Source of the DNA: Acidovorax delafieldii | Lineage (GTDB): Bacteria > Pseudomonadota > Gammaproteobacteria > Burkholderiales > Burkholderiaceae_C | Assembly (NCBI RefSeq): GCF_007993815.1 | Contig: NZ_VJWE01000011.1 | Span: 434,001-498,000, forward strand | Length of the DNA: 64,000 bases | Direction: 5' to 3' | Shown here: positions 11,853-20,733 of the stretch, one piece after another | How positions within the stretch are numbered: position 1 is the stretch's first letter | How the letters are laid out: the number at the start of each line of letters is the position of its first letter | Translations under genes and position numbers: made by a program | Notes under the pieces: generated by a model | Seen by the model: the letters and a program-made list of their open reading frames with translations, nothing else | Told to the model about the DNA's origin: nothing | Databases searched by the model: none

Positions 11853-11949
11853 GTCGCCAAATATAAGGGTTTTCCCTCATCTTTTCCAGTCCAAATTGCT
11901 GCGCCGCAACAAAATAGTGATCCTACTCAAAATGCGGAAAAATCGGCTC

Positions 11950-11996
11950 CAAGCGCTGGAAGATCATGCCTCAATAGCTATCAATTTGAGAGTATT
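11950..11996 (-). repeat. Short dispersed repeat, copy 2
   Basis: Begins CAAGCGCTGGAAGATCATGC and continues to CAATAGCTATCAATTTGAG. It shares the AAGCGCT, ATCATGC and TAGCTA blocks with the other copies, in the same orientation as copy 1. Intergenic. Confidence 0.6.
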
Positions 11997-12024
11997 CATG
12001 CCCCGGATCTCCTCAGCATGGGTC

Positions 12025-12062
12025 GCAGACGCGACGGCTGGGGTGGCTGCACCCCCGTCTGC
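12025..12062. other. Nested hairpin downstream of the Lrp-type gene
   Basis: Outer stem GCAGAC (12025-12030) with GTCTGC (12057-12062), inner stem GGGGTG (12040-12045) with CACCCC (12050-12055). It lies about 140 nt past the stop of the Lrp-type gene and has no T-run, so a terminator role is only possible. Confidence 0.4.
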
Positions 12063-12198
12063 GCCAAGCCTTCTCCGCACGGGCCAGAGCGTAAAGCGCG
12101 GACCGCCTAACAGCAACCTCCGCCGCACCGCCAGACGCCACAGGGAGTCACGCCTGTGACGTGCCCCATCCCAGCCAAGGGCGAAGGCCCGCGCTGGA

Positions 12199-12681
12199 CT
12201 ACACCGGCACAGCCGTCGTCGCCTTCACGCGGTCGAGCACAAAACTGGTCTTGCAGTCCTGCACGCTGGGATGCTTGAGCAGCGTGTCCATGATGAAGCG
12301 GCTGTAGTGCGCCATGTCGGCCACCACCACGCGCAGCAGGTAGTCCATTTCGCCGGTGAGCGATGCGCACTCCACCACCTCGGGCCAGGTCTGCACGCTG
12401 GCGCGGAACAGGTCCATGGGGTTGCGCTTGTGGCTTTCCGTGTGTTTTTCCAGCCGCACGTTCAGGTACGCCGTGAGCCCCAGCCCCACCGCTTCGGGCT
12501 GCACCAGGGCCACGTAGCGGTGGATCACGCCGCTGTCTTCCAGCCGCTTGACGCGGCGCAGCACCGCGCTGGGCGACAGGCCCACCTGTTCTCCGATGAC
12601 GTCGTACGTCTCGCGGCCGTTGTCCTGCAGGCGGCGCAGGATGGCGCGGTCCAGCTTGTCGAGTGCGTCAAAGGCTTTCAT
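12199..12681 (-). CDS. Lrp/AsnC-family transcriptional regulator
   Basis: 160 residues: an N-terminal helix-turn-helix (LDKLDRAILRRLQDNGRETY, then VGLSPSAVLRRVKRLE) and a C-terminal RAM effector-binding domain (GEMDYLLRVVVADM). The start is set at MKAFDALDKLD; the upstream 18 in-frame residues are not family-like. Proteins of this type sense amino acids; the phhA and hppD genes for phenylalanine/tyrosine breakdown lie 2-5 kb to the right on the other strand and are possible targets, but this is inference from proximity only. Confidence 0.9.
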   Translation of the reverse strand: MKAFDALDKLDRAILRRLQDNGRETYDVIGEQVGLSPSAVLRRVKRLEDSGVIHRYVALVQPEAVGLGLTAYLNVRLEKHTESHKRNPMDLFRASVQTWPEVVECASLTGEMDYLLRVVVADMAHYSRFIMDTLLKHPSVQDCKTSFVLDRVKATTAVPV

Positions 12682-12781
12682 GGCGCAGGATTTTACGAAC
12701 AACTGCGTGATTTCTGCATGGTGCGGCGCACACACGGGTATGTCCCGATAGTGACTCTATGGCCCGAATACAAAAATTGAT

Positions 12782-12815
12782 CTCGCAAAAAAGAACGGTC
12801 GTTCGTTTTTGCGAG
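12782..12815. promoter_or_regulatory. 34-nt palindrome upstream of the lipase gene (candidate operator)
   Basis: CTCGCAAAAA (12782-12791) mirrors TTTTTGCGAG (12806-12815), and inside it GAACG (12793-12797) mirrors CGTTC (12800-12804) around a GT centre. Perfect two-tier symmetry with a GAACG-type core looks like a TetR-family operator. It sits 31 nt ahead of the lipase start and 100 nt from the start of the Lrp-type gene. It could also form a stable hairpin in the lipase leader. Confidence 0.65.
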
Positions 12816-12846
12816 CATAAGAAACCATACCAACGGAGACAAACAC

Positions 12847-13788
12847 ATGACCGGATTTTTCAGCTGCTTTTTGCGGCGACTGGTGCTGGCAGCAACGGCG
12901 GGGTTGCTGCTGCTGGGCGTGGGCGCGCAGGCGCAGACGGGCTACACCCAGACGCGCTACCCCATCGTGCTGGTGCATGGCCTGTTCGGCTTTGACTCGG
13001 CCCTTGGGATCGACTACTTCTACGGCATCCCCGACGCACTGCGCCAGGGCGGCGCCAAGGTCTACGTCGCCCAGGTCTCGGCCGCCAACAGCACCGAGGT
13101 GCGCGGCGAGCAATTGCTGGCACAGGTCAAGACCATCCTGGCGCTGACCGGTGCCCCCAAGGTGAACCTGGTAGGCCATTCGCACGGCGGCCCCACCACC
13201 CGCTATGTGGCGGGCGTGGCGCCGCAGCTGGTGGCATCGGTCACCTCGATCGGCGGCGTGAACCGGGGTTCGCGCGTAGCCGACATCCTGCGCGGCGTAG
13301 CGCCCGCGGGCTCGGTGTCCGAAGCCGTGGCCAGCGCCGCCGCCAAGGCGCTGGTGGGCCTGATCAACCTGACCTCCGGCGGCACCGGCCTGCCCCAGAT
13401 GCCTACGGCGGCGCTGGACTCGCTGACCACCGCGGGCTCGGCCAAGTTCAACGGCCGCTTCCCCCCAGGCGTTCCCACCTCCGGCTGCGGCAGCGGGGCC
13501 GAGCTGGTGAACGGCGTTCGCTACTACTCCTGGACCGGCACCCTGCCCCTGACCAACGTGCTCGACGCCAGCGACGCGCTGCTGGCCACGCTGAGCCTGA
13601 CCTTTGGCGAAGCCAACGACGGCCTGGTGTCAGCCTGCTCGTCGCGCCTGGGCAAACACCTGGGCGACTACCGCCAGAACCACCTCGACGAGGTGAACCA
13701 GCTGCTGGGCCTGCGCGACTGGTTCTCCACCGACCCGGTGACGCTCTACCGCCAGCACGCCAACCGCCTGAAGCAACAAGGCCTGTAA
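12847..13788 (+). CDS. lipA: Secreted triacylglycerol lipase (family I.1/I.2)
   Basis: 313 residues with a Sec signal peptide (residues 1-30, AQA/Q cleavage). The mature enzyme is an alpha/beta hydrolase with the oxyanion-loop motif VLVHGLFG, nucleophile Ser112 in GHSHGG, Asp258 in EANDGLVS and His279 in NHLDEVNQ. Cys214 and Cys264 match the single disulfide of Pseudomonas/Burkholderia lipases. Such lipases need a dedicated membrane foldase and leave by type II secretion; the foldase gene follows 3 nt downstream. GGAG precedes the start. The palindrome upstream suggests repressor control. Confidence 0.93.
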   Translation: MTGFFSCFLRRLVLAATAGLLLLGVGAQAQTGYTQTRYPIVLVHGLFGFDSALGIDYFYGIPDALRQGGAKVYVAQVSAANSTEVRGEQLLAQVKTILALTGAPKVNLVGHSHGGPTTRYVAGVAPQLVASVTSIGGVNRGSRVADILRGVAPAGSVSEAVASAAAKALVGLINLTSGGTGLPQMPTAALDSLTTAGSAKFNGRFPPGVPTSGCGSGAELVNGVRYYSWTGTLPLTNVLDASDALLATLSLTFGEANDGLVSACSSRLGKHLGDYRQNHLDEVNQLLGLRDWFSTDPVTLYRQHANRLKQQGL

Positions 13789-13791
13789 ACC

Positions 13792-14781
13792 ATGGCCCAA
13801 CTCTCGCGCACCTTGGCGGTTGCCGCCACAGTCCTGGCTCTCACCACGGCCGCCGTGGTCTGGTGGCAGGGAGGCCCTGCCGGGTTGGGCGCGGGGGATA
13901 CGCATCAACCACCCGTGGGGGCGGTCGCCGCCTCCGCCGGTGCCCAGGTACAACCGTCGCCAGCACAGGGCGTGGACCACAGTTTTTTTGCACGCCGCCG
14001 CGCCACTACCGCCGACGGCCCGGCCGACCCGCTGCTGGTGCACGGCCTGCGCGACACGCTGGAAGCGCTGCTGATGGAAGCGGGCGACGCCAGCGACCCG
14101 GCCACGCTCAAGCAGCGCCTGGCCGCCTTGGTGAATCAACATTTCCCCGCCTCCCTGGCCACGCGGGCGCTGGCCCTGGCCGAGCGCTATGTGGACTATC
14201 GCGTGGCCCTGGGCAGCCTGCGCGCGCCACAGGATTTGACCGACCCACGCGCCCTGCGCGATGCCCTGGAAGCGCGCCACAAGGTACGCCTGCAGTTTTT
14301 TGACGACGCCGAATACGACGCCCTGTTTGCGCGCGAGGCAGACCTGGACCGCTACACCCTGGCGCGCCTGGAGATTGAGCGCAACACCCAGCTCAGCCCC
14401 GAGCAGCGCGCCCAGGCGCGGCAGGCGGCCGACAACGAACTCTCCGCCGAGCGCCGCGCCGAACGCAGCGCCGCCACCGAACACATGACCGCCGCCGCGC
14501 AGACGGCCGCCTTTAACGCCAGCAACACCGACGAGCGCAGCCGCTACGCCACCCGCAGCGCGCAGTACGGCCCGGCAGCCGCCCAGGCCATGGCGCAGCT
14601 GGACAGGGACGAACAGCACTGGAACCAGCGCCTCGACCAGTACAGCCAAGCCCGCACCCAGCAGGGCGAGGGCCCCGGCCTGCAGCAACTGCGCCAGCAG
14701 CTGTTCTCGCCCGAAGAGCAACAACGCATTGACGCCGCCCTGGCGCTGCGCCAGCTCAACGCGGGCACCTCGGGCTCATAG
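13792..14781 (+). CDS. lipB: Lipase secretion chaperone (lipase-specific foldase)
   Basis: 329 residues: an N-terminal membrane anchor (about residues 7-25), a Pro/Ala/Gly linker, then a long helical domain rich in Arg, Gln and Glu from about residue 70 (AERYVDYRVAL, RRAERSAATEH). This is the layout of Lif foldases, which wrap around and fold the partner lipase in the periplasm. Position directly after lipA supports the call. The usual RxxFDYxLSAxGE signature is not intact: the corresponding stretch reads LRDTLEALLMEAGD, with LEA in place of FDY. Length is near the family norm. Confidence 0.85.
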   Translation: MAQLSRTLAVAATVLALTTAAVVWWQGGPAGLGAGDTHQPPVGAVAASAGAQVQPSPAQGVDHSFFARRRATTADGPADPLLVHGLRDTLEALLMEAGDASDPATLKQRLAALVNQHFPASLATRALALAERYVDYRVALGSLRAPQDLTDPRALRDALEARHKVRLQFFDDAEYDALFAREADLDRYTLARLEIERNTQLSPEQRAQARQAADNELSAERRAERSAATEHMTAAAQTAAFNASNTDERSRYATRSAQYGPAAAQAMAQLDRDEQHWNQRLDQYSQARTQQGEGPGLQQLRQQLFSPEEQQRIDAALALRQLNAGTSGS

Positions 14782-14970
14782 GGACCTTCTGCCGACCGCG
14801 CAGCGCTGCGGCGGCCAACCTCGCCCAACGCGCCGTCAGACTGCGCAAAATTTTGACCATTCACAAGATTCCTGCAAATCAAAGGCCAAAGCCTCTTGAT
14901 TTCGCCAGAAACATGAGGCAGGCCGCGCCTACAGTCCATGACATTCATCAACGAATGCCGGAGACACCCC

Positions 14971-16083
14971 ATGAATGCCGCCTTGCCGCAAGAAACCACC
15001 GCCCAGCTCGCTGCCTGGGACAACCCCATGGGCCTGATGGGCTTCGAGTTCGTCGAATTCACCTCGCCCCAGCCCGGCGTGCTGGAGGCGGTGTTTGAAA
15101 AGCTCGGTTTCACCCTGGTCGCCAAGCACCGGTCCAAGGATGTGGTGCTGTACCGCCAGAACGGCATCAACTTCATCCTGAACCGCGAGCCCCACAGCCA
15201 GGCCGCCTACTTTGGTGCCGAGCATGGCCCCTCCGCCTGTGGCCTGGCCTTCCGTGTGAAGGATGCGCACAAGGCTTACAACCGCGCGCTGGAGTTGGGC
15301 GCCCAGCCCATCGAGATCCCCACCGGCCCCATGGAGCTGCGCCTGCCCGCCATCAAGGGCATTGGCGGCGCACCGCTGTATTTGATTGATCGCTTTGAAG
15401 ACGGCAAGTCCATCTACGACATCGACTTCGAATTCATCGAAGGCGTGGACCGCCGCCCCGTGGGCCACGGCCTGAACCTCATCGACCACCTCACGCACAA
15501 CGTGTACCGCGGCCGCATGGGCTTCTGGGCCAACTTCTACGAGAAGCTGTTCAACTTCCGCGAGATCCGCTACTTCGACATCCAGGGCGAATACACGGGC
15601 CTCACGTCCAAGGCCATGACCGCGCCCGACGGCAAGATCCGCATCCCGCTGAACGAAGAGTCCAAGCAGGGCGGCGGCCAGATCGAAGAATTCCTGATGC
15701 AGTTCAACGGCGAGGGCATTCAGCACATCGCGCTGATCTGCGACAACCTGCTGGACGTGGTGGACAAGCTGGGCATGGCCGGCGTGCAGCTGGCCACCGC
15801 GCCCAACGAGGTCTATTACGAAATGCTGGACACCCGCCTGCCCGGCCACGGCCAGCCGGTGCCCGAGCTGCAGTCGCGCGGCATCTTGCTGGACGGCACC
15901 ACGGCCGACGGCACGCCCCGCCTGCTGCTGCAGATCTTCTCCACGCCCATGCTGGGCCCGGTGTTCTTCGAATTCATCCAGCGCGAGGGCGACTACCGCG
16001 ACGGGTTTGGCGAAGGCAACTTCAAGGCGCTGTTCGAGTCGCTGGAACGCGACCAGATCCGCCGTGGTGTGCTGAACACGTAA
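14971..16083 (+). CDS. hppD: 4-hydroxyphenylpyruvate dioxygenase
   Basis: Non-haem iron dioxygenase converting 4-hydroxyphenylpyruvate to homogentisate in tyrosine breakdown. 370 residues, two vicinal-oxygen-chelate domains; the iron ligands His173 (LIDHLTHNV), His252 (IQHIALI) and Glu334 (VFFEFIQRE) are all present. The start ATG at 14971 is preceded by GGAGA; an ATG 33 nt upstream lacks a ribosome site and adds residues foreign to the family. With phhA nearby it forms the upper phenylalanine route. Confidence 0.96.
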   Translation: MNAALPQETTAQLAAWDNPMGLMGFEFVEFTSPQPGVLEAVFEKLGFTLVAKHRSKDVVLYRQNGINFILNREPHSQAAYFGAEHGPSACGLAFRVKDAHKAYNRALELGAQPIEIPTGPMELRLPAIKGIGGAPLYLIDRFEDGKSIYDIDFEFIEGVDRRPVGHGLNLIDHLTHNVYRGRMGFWANFYEKLFNFREIRYFDIQGEYTGLTSKAMTAPDGKIRIPLNEESKQGGGQIEEFLMQFNGEGIQHIALICDNLLDVVDKLGMAGVQLATAPNEVYYEMLDTRLPGHGQPVPELQSRGILLDGTTADGTPRLLLQIFSTPMLGPVFFEFIQREGDYRDGFGEGNFKALFESLERDQIRRGVLNT

Positions 16084-16156
16084 GACATCGGACATCCAGG
16101 GTTAACCCTGCACAGGTGCCTATACTGCGCGCTCCCCGGAACTCAAAAGGATCCCG

Positions 16157-17125
16157 ATGTCGCTCCGTAGCACCCTGTTCAGCACCCTTCTGGCCGGCGC
16201 GGCCACTGCCGCGCTGGCGCAGAACCCGTCTGCCCCGCTCACCATCGTGGTGCCCTACCCCGCTGGTGGTCCGCTGGACACCTCGGCCCGCATCGTGGCC
16301 GATGGTGCTGCAGCCCAGTTGGGCTCCATTACCGTGGAGAACAAACCGGGGGCAGGTGGCAATACCGGCGCCGACCAGGTCGCCAAGGCCGGGAAGACCA
16401 GCAACCAGGTGCTGATGGGCGCCGTGGCCACGCACGCGGTGAACCCCTGGCTGTACAAGAACTTCCCCTACAACGCACTCAAGGACTTCAAACCCCTCGT
16501 CCTCGTGGCGCGCACGCCCAATGTGCTGGTGGTGAACGCGGAGCAGGCGGCCAAGCTGGGCATCAAGACCACGCCCGACCTGGTGCAGTACCTCAAGAAG
16601 AACCCGGACCAGGCCAAGTACGGCTCGGGCGGCAACGGCAGCATCGGCCACATCTCGGCCGAGATGTTCAAGTCGCTCACCAACACCCGGATGGGCCACA
16701 CGCCGTTCCAGGGCTCCAAGCCCGCGCTCGCCGCGCTGGAATCCGGCCAGGTGCTGATGGTGTTTGACAACCTGGCCTCGGCGCTGCCGCAGATCCAGTC
16801 GGGCAAGCTGCTGGCGCTGGGTGTGACCACCCTCAGCCGCAACGAGGCGCTACCGAAAGTGCCCAGCATCAACGACAGCGTGCAGGGCTTCAACGTGTCC
16901 ACCTGGTTCGGCCTGTTCGCGCCGGCCTCGCTGCCCGATGCGGATGCACGCCGCTATGCCAACGCGTTCAGCGCCGCGATGCACTCGCCTGCGGGCAAGG
17001 AGAAGTTCAAGAAGATGGGTATCACGCCCGAAGAGCTGACGCTCGACGGATTTGCGCAGCTTGTGCGCTCGGAAAACAGCAAGTACGAGTTCTTGATCCG
17101 GGCCGCAAAGATCAAGATCGATTAG
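16157..17125 (+). CDS. Bug/TctC-family tripartite tricarboxylate receptor
   Basis: Periplasmic solute-binding protein of 322 residues with a signal peptide (residues 1-21, ALAQ). The family signature is clear: TIVVPYPAGGPLDTSARIV, ENKPGAGGNTGAD, YGSGGNGSIGH and GLFAPASLP. Betaproteobacteria carry many such orphan receptors without the TctAB membrane partners, as here. The ligand is unknown; its place between hppD and phhA hints at an aromatic or amino acid, which is weak evidence. Confidence 0.9.
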   Translation: MSLRSTLFSTLLAGAATAALAQNPSAPLTIVVPYPAGGPLDTSARIVADGAAAQLGSITVENKPGAGGNTGADQVAKAGKTSNQVLMGAVATHAVNPWLYKNFPYNALKDFKPLVLVARTPNVLVVNAEQAAKLGIKTTPDLVQYLKKNPDQAKYGSGGNGSIGHISAEMFKSLTNTRMGHTPFQGSKPALAALESGQVLMVFDNLASALPQIQSGKLLALGVTTLSRNEALPKVPSINDSVQGFNVSTWFGLFAPASLPDADARRYANAFSAAMHSPAGKEKFKKMGITPEELTLDGFAQLVRSENSKYEFLIRAAKIKID

Positions 17126-17190
17126 CAGCCGCGTGGGCTGGTGCGCACCCCCGTCGCGGTGCGCCGACCATGGCGGCAAAGGAGAAAAAA

Positions 17191-18030
17191 ATGGGACAAG
17201 CCCCTGTCGTCTATGGCCAATCCACCCGCCCACCGCGTGGCGACTACTCGCGTGCCAACGCGGACTACACCTGCCCGCAGGACTACGCGGCCTACACCGC
17301 CGCCGACCACGACACCTACCGCCGTCTGTACGAGCGCCAGCGCGCCCTGCTGCCGGGCCTGGCCAGCCAGGCGTTCATCGACGCCCTGCCCTCTCTGGGC
17401 GCGAGCGACCGCATCCCGCGCTTTGAAGAGGTGAACGAGCGCCTCTACAAAGCGACCGGCTGGGAGCTGGTGGGCGTGCCCGGGCTGATCCCGGAGGTGC
17501 CCTTCTTCACCCTGCTGGCCAACCGCAAATTCCCGGTGACGGACTGGATCCGCAAGCCCGAAGAGTTCGAATACATCGTCGAGCCCGACATCTTTCATGA
17601 CCTGTTCGGGCATGTGCCGCTGCTGTTCAACCCGGTGTTTGCCGACTATGTGCAGCGCTACGGCCAGGGCGGGCTGAAGGCGCAGGGGCTGGGGTCGTGC
17701 GAGATGCTGAGCCGCTTGTACTGGTACACGATCGAGTTCGGGCTGATCCGTGAGGCGGGGCAGTTGCGGGCCTACGGCGCTGGCATTCTGAGTTCGTCGG
17801 GCGAACTGGCGTACTCGGTGCAGAGCCCAGAGCCGCAGCGCATTCCGCTGCAACTGGAGCGCACCATGCGCACGCGCTACAAGATCGATACGTACCAGCA
17901 GACGTATTTTGTGATCGACAGTTTTGAGCAGCTGTTTGAGATGACGGCGGCGGACTTTGCGCCGATTTATGAGCGGCTGCGGGGGTTGCCAGAGTTTGCA
18001 GCGGATGAGCGGGAGGCTGTGGCGGCTTGA
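17191..18030 (+). CDS. phhA: Phenylalanine 4-monooxygenase
   Basis: Pterin-dependent non-haem iron enzyme turning phenylalanine into tyrosine. 279 residues of the bacterial short form; iron ligands His136 and His141 in HDLFGHVP and Glu182 in YTIEFGL are present. The ATG at 17191 follows AAAGGAGA at the right spacing; an upstream ATG at 17170 would bury that ribosome site. The pterin-recycling partner phhB (pterin-4a-carbinolamine dehydratase) is not next to it nor elsewhere in the window. Acts just before tyrosine transamination and hppD. Confidence 0.95.
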   Translation: MGQAPVVYGQSTRPPRGDYSRANADYTCPQDYAAYTAADHDTYRRLYERQRALLPGLASQAFIDALPSLGASDRIPRFEEVNERLYKATGWELVGVPGLIPEVPFFTLLANRKFPVTDWIRKPEEFEYIVEPDIFHDLFGHVPLLFNPVFADYVQRYGQGGLKAQGLGSCEMLSRLYWYTIEFGLIREAGQLRAYGAGILSSSGELAYSVQSPEPQRIPLQLERTMRTRYKIDTYQQTYFVIDSFEQLFEMTAADFAPIYERLRGLPEFAADEREAVAA

Positions 18031-18048
18031 TTTCTGGTGGTATTGGCT

Positions 18049-18093
18049 GCTAGCGCTAGTGAATCATTCCTTGACAGCTACATATTTAATAGC
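18049..18093 (-). repeat. Short dispersed repeat, copy 3 (left flank of the structured element)
   Basis: Starts GCTAGCGCTAGTGAATCAT and ends CATATTTAATAGCA, the same blocks and orientation as copy 1. It lies 19 nt after the phhA stop. Confidence 0.75.
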
Positions 18094-18165
18094 AATTCTT
18101 CTGCATTCAGCAATACCTGACTGAGGTTATTGGAGCTTGTGGATGAATCGGTCTCTGTGCCTGGT

Positions 18166-18820
18166 TTGAGGGCGGAGGCCGGGAGTCGCCCGGCATGCGA
18201 GTCCCTTTCTTTCGCGTCGCCGAAAGAAAGGAACCAAAAAAAGGGCGACCCCACTGTCTGCGTCCCCTGCGCTTCGCTACGGGGCAACCTGCGGTGCTCG
18301 GGTTTGGCGGGGTCTCGCTCAACTCGCGCCGCTGCGCGTCGCTCAGACACACGCGAGCCCTGATCCGCCAAACCCTGCGCTCCTCGGCGCATCCAGAGGG
18401 GCTCGGGGAGCAGAACATCCACACGGGCCATCGCTGCGCTCGGCCCCGAATCGCGGGCGCAAGCGCCACGCGCCACGCGCTGCGCAGCCTGGGCCGAGCG
18501 AAGCAATGGCCCGTGGGGCCGTTGGGATGTTCGGCTGTCCCACCCCTGCTGGCTGCGCCTGCGGCGGGGCGGTTGTGGGGTGAGCATGGGCGTCGAAGCG
18601 CACATGCCTCGTGCTCTGACTCGCCGTGGATGTCTGAACGAAGCTGCACCGCAGCGCAGTGAGTTCCACGGCGCACCCCACAACCGCCCCGCCGCAGGTT
18701 TGCCCCTTCGCACAGCGAAGGGGTCGCAGACTGGGGGTCGCCTTTTCTTTGGTGACTTTCTTTTGGCGAAGCAAAAGAAAGTTACTCGCACGCCGGGCGA
18801 CTCCCGGCTCCCGCCCTCAA
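18166..18820. repeat. 655-nt non-coding element of nested long inverted repeats
   Basis: The outer arms, 18166-18262 and 18725-18820, are imperfect inverted copies of about 97 nt (both contain GGGAGTCGCCCGGC and a CTTTCTTT...GAAAGAAAG hairpin of their own). Inside are three more hairpins: GGGTTTGGCGG (18300-18310) with CCGCCAAACCC (18365-18375); 18413-18446 with 18491-18532 (GAACATCC and the CACGGGCCAT...CTCGGCCC block); and a perfect 25-bp pair, 18558-18582 with 18674-18698. Open frames cross it only because it is GC-rich and stop-poor; none has coding character. No transposase. It lies between the convergent ends of phhA and the hydrolase gene. Confidence 0.8.
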
Positions 18821-18859
18821 CAAAGGCACGCCACCCAATCAGCGCACAAGAACCAACAC

Positions 18860-18899
18860 TGCAAAATCAATAGCTACCCACCCATATCCCACTAGCGCA
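18860..18899 (+). repeat. Short dispersed repeat, copy 4 (right flank of the structured element)
   Basis: Reads TCAATAGCTACCCACCCATA followed by TCCCACTAGCGCA. It is in the opposite orientation to copy 3, so the 655-nt element is bracketed by inverted copies of the short repeat. Confidence 0.6.
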
Positions 18900-18920
18900 T
18901 CCAGCCCAAAAACCAAAACA

Positions 18921-19817
18921 TTACCCCCGCCCAACCTCCTCCAGACAAGCCTTCATCACCCCGGGGTCAAACGCCATCTGCACATGCGCAACCCCTTCCA
19001 CCAACCTGTGTTCTGCCCCCGCCAACGCCGCTGTGGTCGCCGGAAACACGATGTTGTCGCAGTTCGAATACCAGCAGGTAAACAACGCTGCCCGCCCCGC
19101 AGGCTCCGCCCGCTGCAAGGCCACCACCCAGTCCCCCGCCAAGCTCATCTGCCGCCCATTCACCGCCCGGCTGAAACGCCCCAGCCATGTGCCCCCATGC
19201 GGCGTGCCCAGCGTCAACACCCGGTGCACCCGCCCATCCGCCTGGTGCGCCCGCAGCCACGCCCGCACCGCCAAGCCACCCATGCTATGGCACAACAGCA
19301 CCGGCGCCTGGCCCGTGGCCGCCGTCACTTGGCGCACAGCGTCTTCAATGATGTCCGCGTACTCGTCAATCGAGCCCATCACCGGCTCCAGATTCACCGC
19401 CACATAGGCATGCCCCCGCGCCTGCAAAGGCGCAAACCACGGCAGCCAGAGCCCCCGGTTGCACATGAATCCATGCACCAGCACCACGCCCCGCTTTCCG
19501 GTCGGCTGCACAGGCAGCCAATCGGGCAATGACTGGTGGCGAAACGGCTGGCGCCAGCAAAACACCATCAGCGCCACCCACCCCTCGGCCCACCAGGCAC
19601 CCACCACCTGCGACAGGCGGGCACGTGGCGCAGCGTCGGTGCGGTTGGTGATGTGCATCAGCACAAACTCCAGCGCCATCACCACCAGGTACAGACACAG
19701 CGGTACCAAGGCCCCCAGCACGGCACGCCAGGGTGAATGGGGCCACTGCCACACCAGCCAGGCGGCCATGGTCAGCAGGATGAACAGAAGCAGGGTTCGT
19801 TGCCAGCGCGCGATCAT
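18921..19817 (-). CDS. Membrane-anchored alpha/beta hydrolase (lipase/esterase-like)
   Basis: 298 residues. Two N-terminal membrane helices (about residues 6-25 and 33-52) are followed by an alpha/beta hydrolase domain: VVLVHGFMCNRGLW (oxyanion loop), nucleophile Ser in LLCHSMGGLAVRAW, and a late His in GVAHVQMAFD. The TLGTPHGGTW block is typical of lipase/PGAP1-like hydrolases. The start is put at MIARWQRTLLL, directly before the first helix; 23 upstream in-frame residues look non-coding. Substrate unknown; probably acts on esters at the periplasmic face. Single gene. Confidence 0.8.
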   Translation of the reverse strand: MIARWQRTLLLFILLTMAAWLVWQWPHSPWRAVLGALVPLCLYLVVMALEFVLMHITNRTDAAPRARLSQVVGAWWAEGWVALMVFCWRQPFRHQSLPDWLPVQPTGKRGVVLVHGFMCNRGLWLPWFAPLQARGHAYVAVNLEPVMGSIDEYADIIEDAVRQVTAATGQAPVLLCHSMGGLAVRAWLRAHQADGRVHRVLTLGTPHGGTWLGRFSRAVNGRQMSLAGDWVVALQRAEPAGRAALFTCWYSNCDNIVFPATTAALAGAEHRLVEGVAHVQMAFDPGVMKACLEEVGRG

Positions 19818-19915
19818 GGTGGTGATGGGCAGATGTTGTAATTGACCAGCCGCATTGTGCGGTCTGACCACCGCCCGACACCGCACCCCGCAGAACGCAG
19901 AAAGGACCCCGCCCC

Positions 19916-20659
19916 ATGGATGCCGCCCAGACCATCCGCGACTGCATCGCCGACGTGACCGCCCTGCGCCTGCACCGCACGGGCGACCCGGCGCTGGGGG
20001 CGGCGGTGGGCAGCGTCAAAAGCCTGCAGGCCCGGCGCTTTCGCGGCACCTATGCGGACCTGATGGGCTCGCCCGCGTTCGGGCCCGCAGCACAGTTCTT
20101 TTTGGAAGAGCTGTACAGCGACACCGACTACACCGACCGCGATCTGCAGTTTGGCCGCATCGCCGGCACGCTGCAGACCATGTTCCCCCAACCGGTCGTG
20201 AACACCGCCGTGGCCCTGGCGGTGCTGCACGCACAGACCGAGGGACTGGACCAGGACATGGGCCGCGCGTGGTTGCTGCACGAAGCCGATGCGGCCAACG
20301 TTGCCGCCCGCTACACCGCCGCCTGGCGCACTGTGGGCCAGCGCCATGCGCGCCAGCAGCAGCTGCAGCGCGTGCTGGCCATGGGGAATGACCTGGCGCG
20401 CCTCACGCGCACCCCCGGCCTGCGGATGATGCTGCGCATGATGCGCGGCCCGGCCAACGCCGCGGGCATGGGCGCGTTGCAGAAGTTTCTGGAGGCGGGG
20501 TTTGACACCTTCGGCCAGCTTGCGCGCCAGCGCGGCGGGGTGGAGCAGTTTCTGGCCACCATCGAGCAACGGGAGCGGGCGCTGATGGAGCAACTGTTCG
20601 ATGCCGATCCTGTCACCTGCGGGACCCAGCTCGCCAGCACACTAGGACAAGCCCGATAG
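19916..20659 (+). CDS. FFLEELY-motif conserved hypothetical protein
   Basis: 247 residues, no signal peptide or membrane segment; predominantly helical by composition. It carries the FFLEELYSDTDYTDRD stretch at about residues 60-75, which marks a conserved but uncharacterised betaproteobacterial family, along with RRFRGTYADLM just before it. It is 74 nt ahead of fadD on the same strand, so the two may be co-transcribed, and divergent from the hydrolase gene. No function can be assigned. Confidence 0.8.
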   Translation: MDAAQTIRDCIADVTALRLHRTGDPALGAAVGSVKSLQARRFRGTYADLMGSPAFGPAAQFFLEELYSDTDYTDRDLQFGRIAGTLQTMFPQPVVNTAVALAVLHAQTEGLDQDMGRAWLLHEADAANVAARYTAAWRTVGQRHARQQQLQRVLAMGNDLARLTRTPGLRMMLRMMRGPANAAGMGALQKFLEAGFDTFGQLARQRGGVEQFLATIEQRERALMEQLFDADPVTCGTQLASTLGQAR

Positions 20660-20733
20660 CCCGCAACGCGCCCGCCTTCCACAATCTGTGCCCACCTATC
20701 AATGGCATTTGGCGAGCACAAGGAAACAAGCGC

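Larger units (their letters stand above)
11853..12198. other. Gene-free stretch between the GNAT gene and the Lrp-type gene
   Basis: 346 nt. It holds the GNAT promoter at the left, a copy of the short dispersed repeat at 11950-11996, and a nested hairpin at 12025-12062. No ORF here has coding character. Confidence 0.5.

Noticed and set aside
14929-16095. 388-residue open frame antisense to hppD
   Set aside because: hppD is certain; the antisense frame has no family features.
18078-18895. Several open frames of 77-237 residues inside the nested-palindrome element
   Set aside because: All frames on both strands are open because the DNA is GC-rich and symmetrical; products are Arg/Pro/Ala-rich and unlike any protein.
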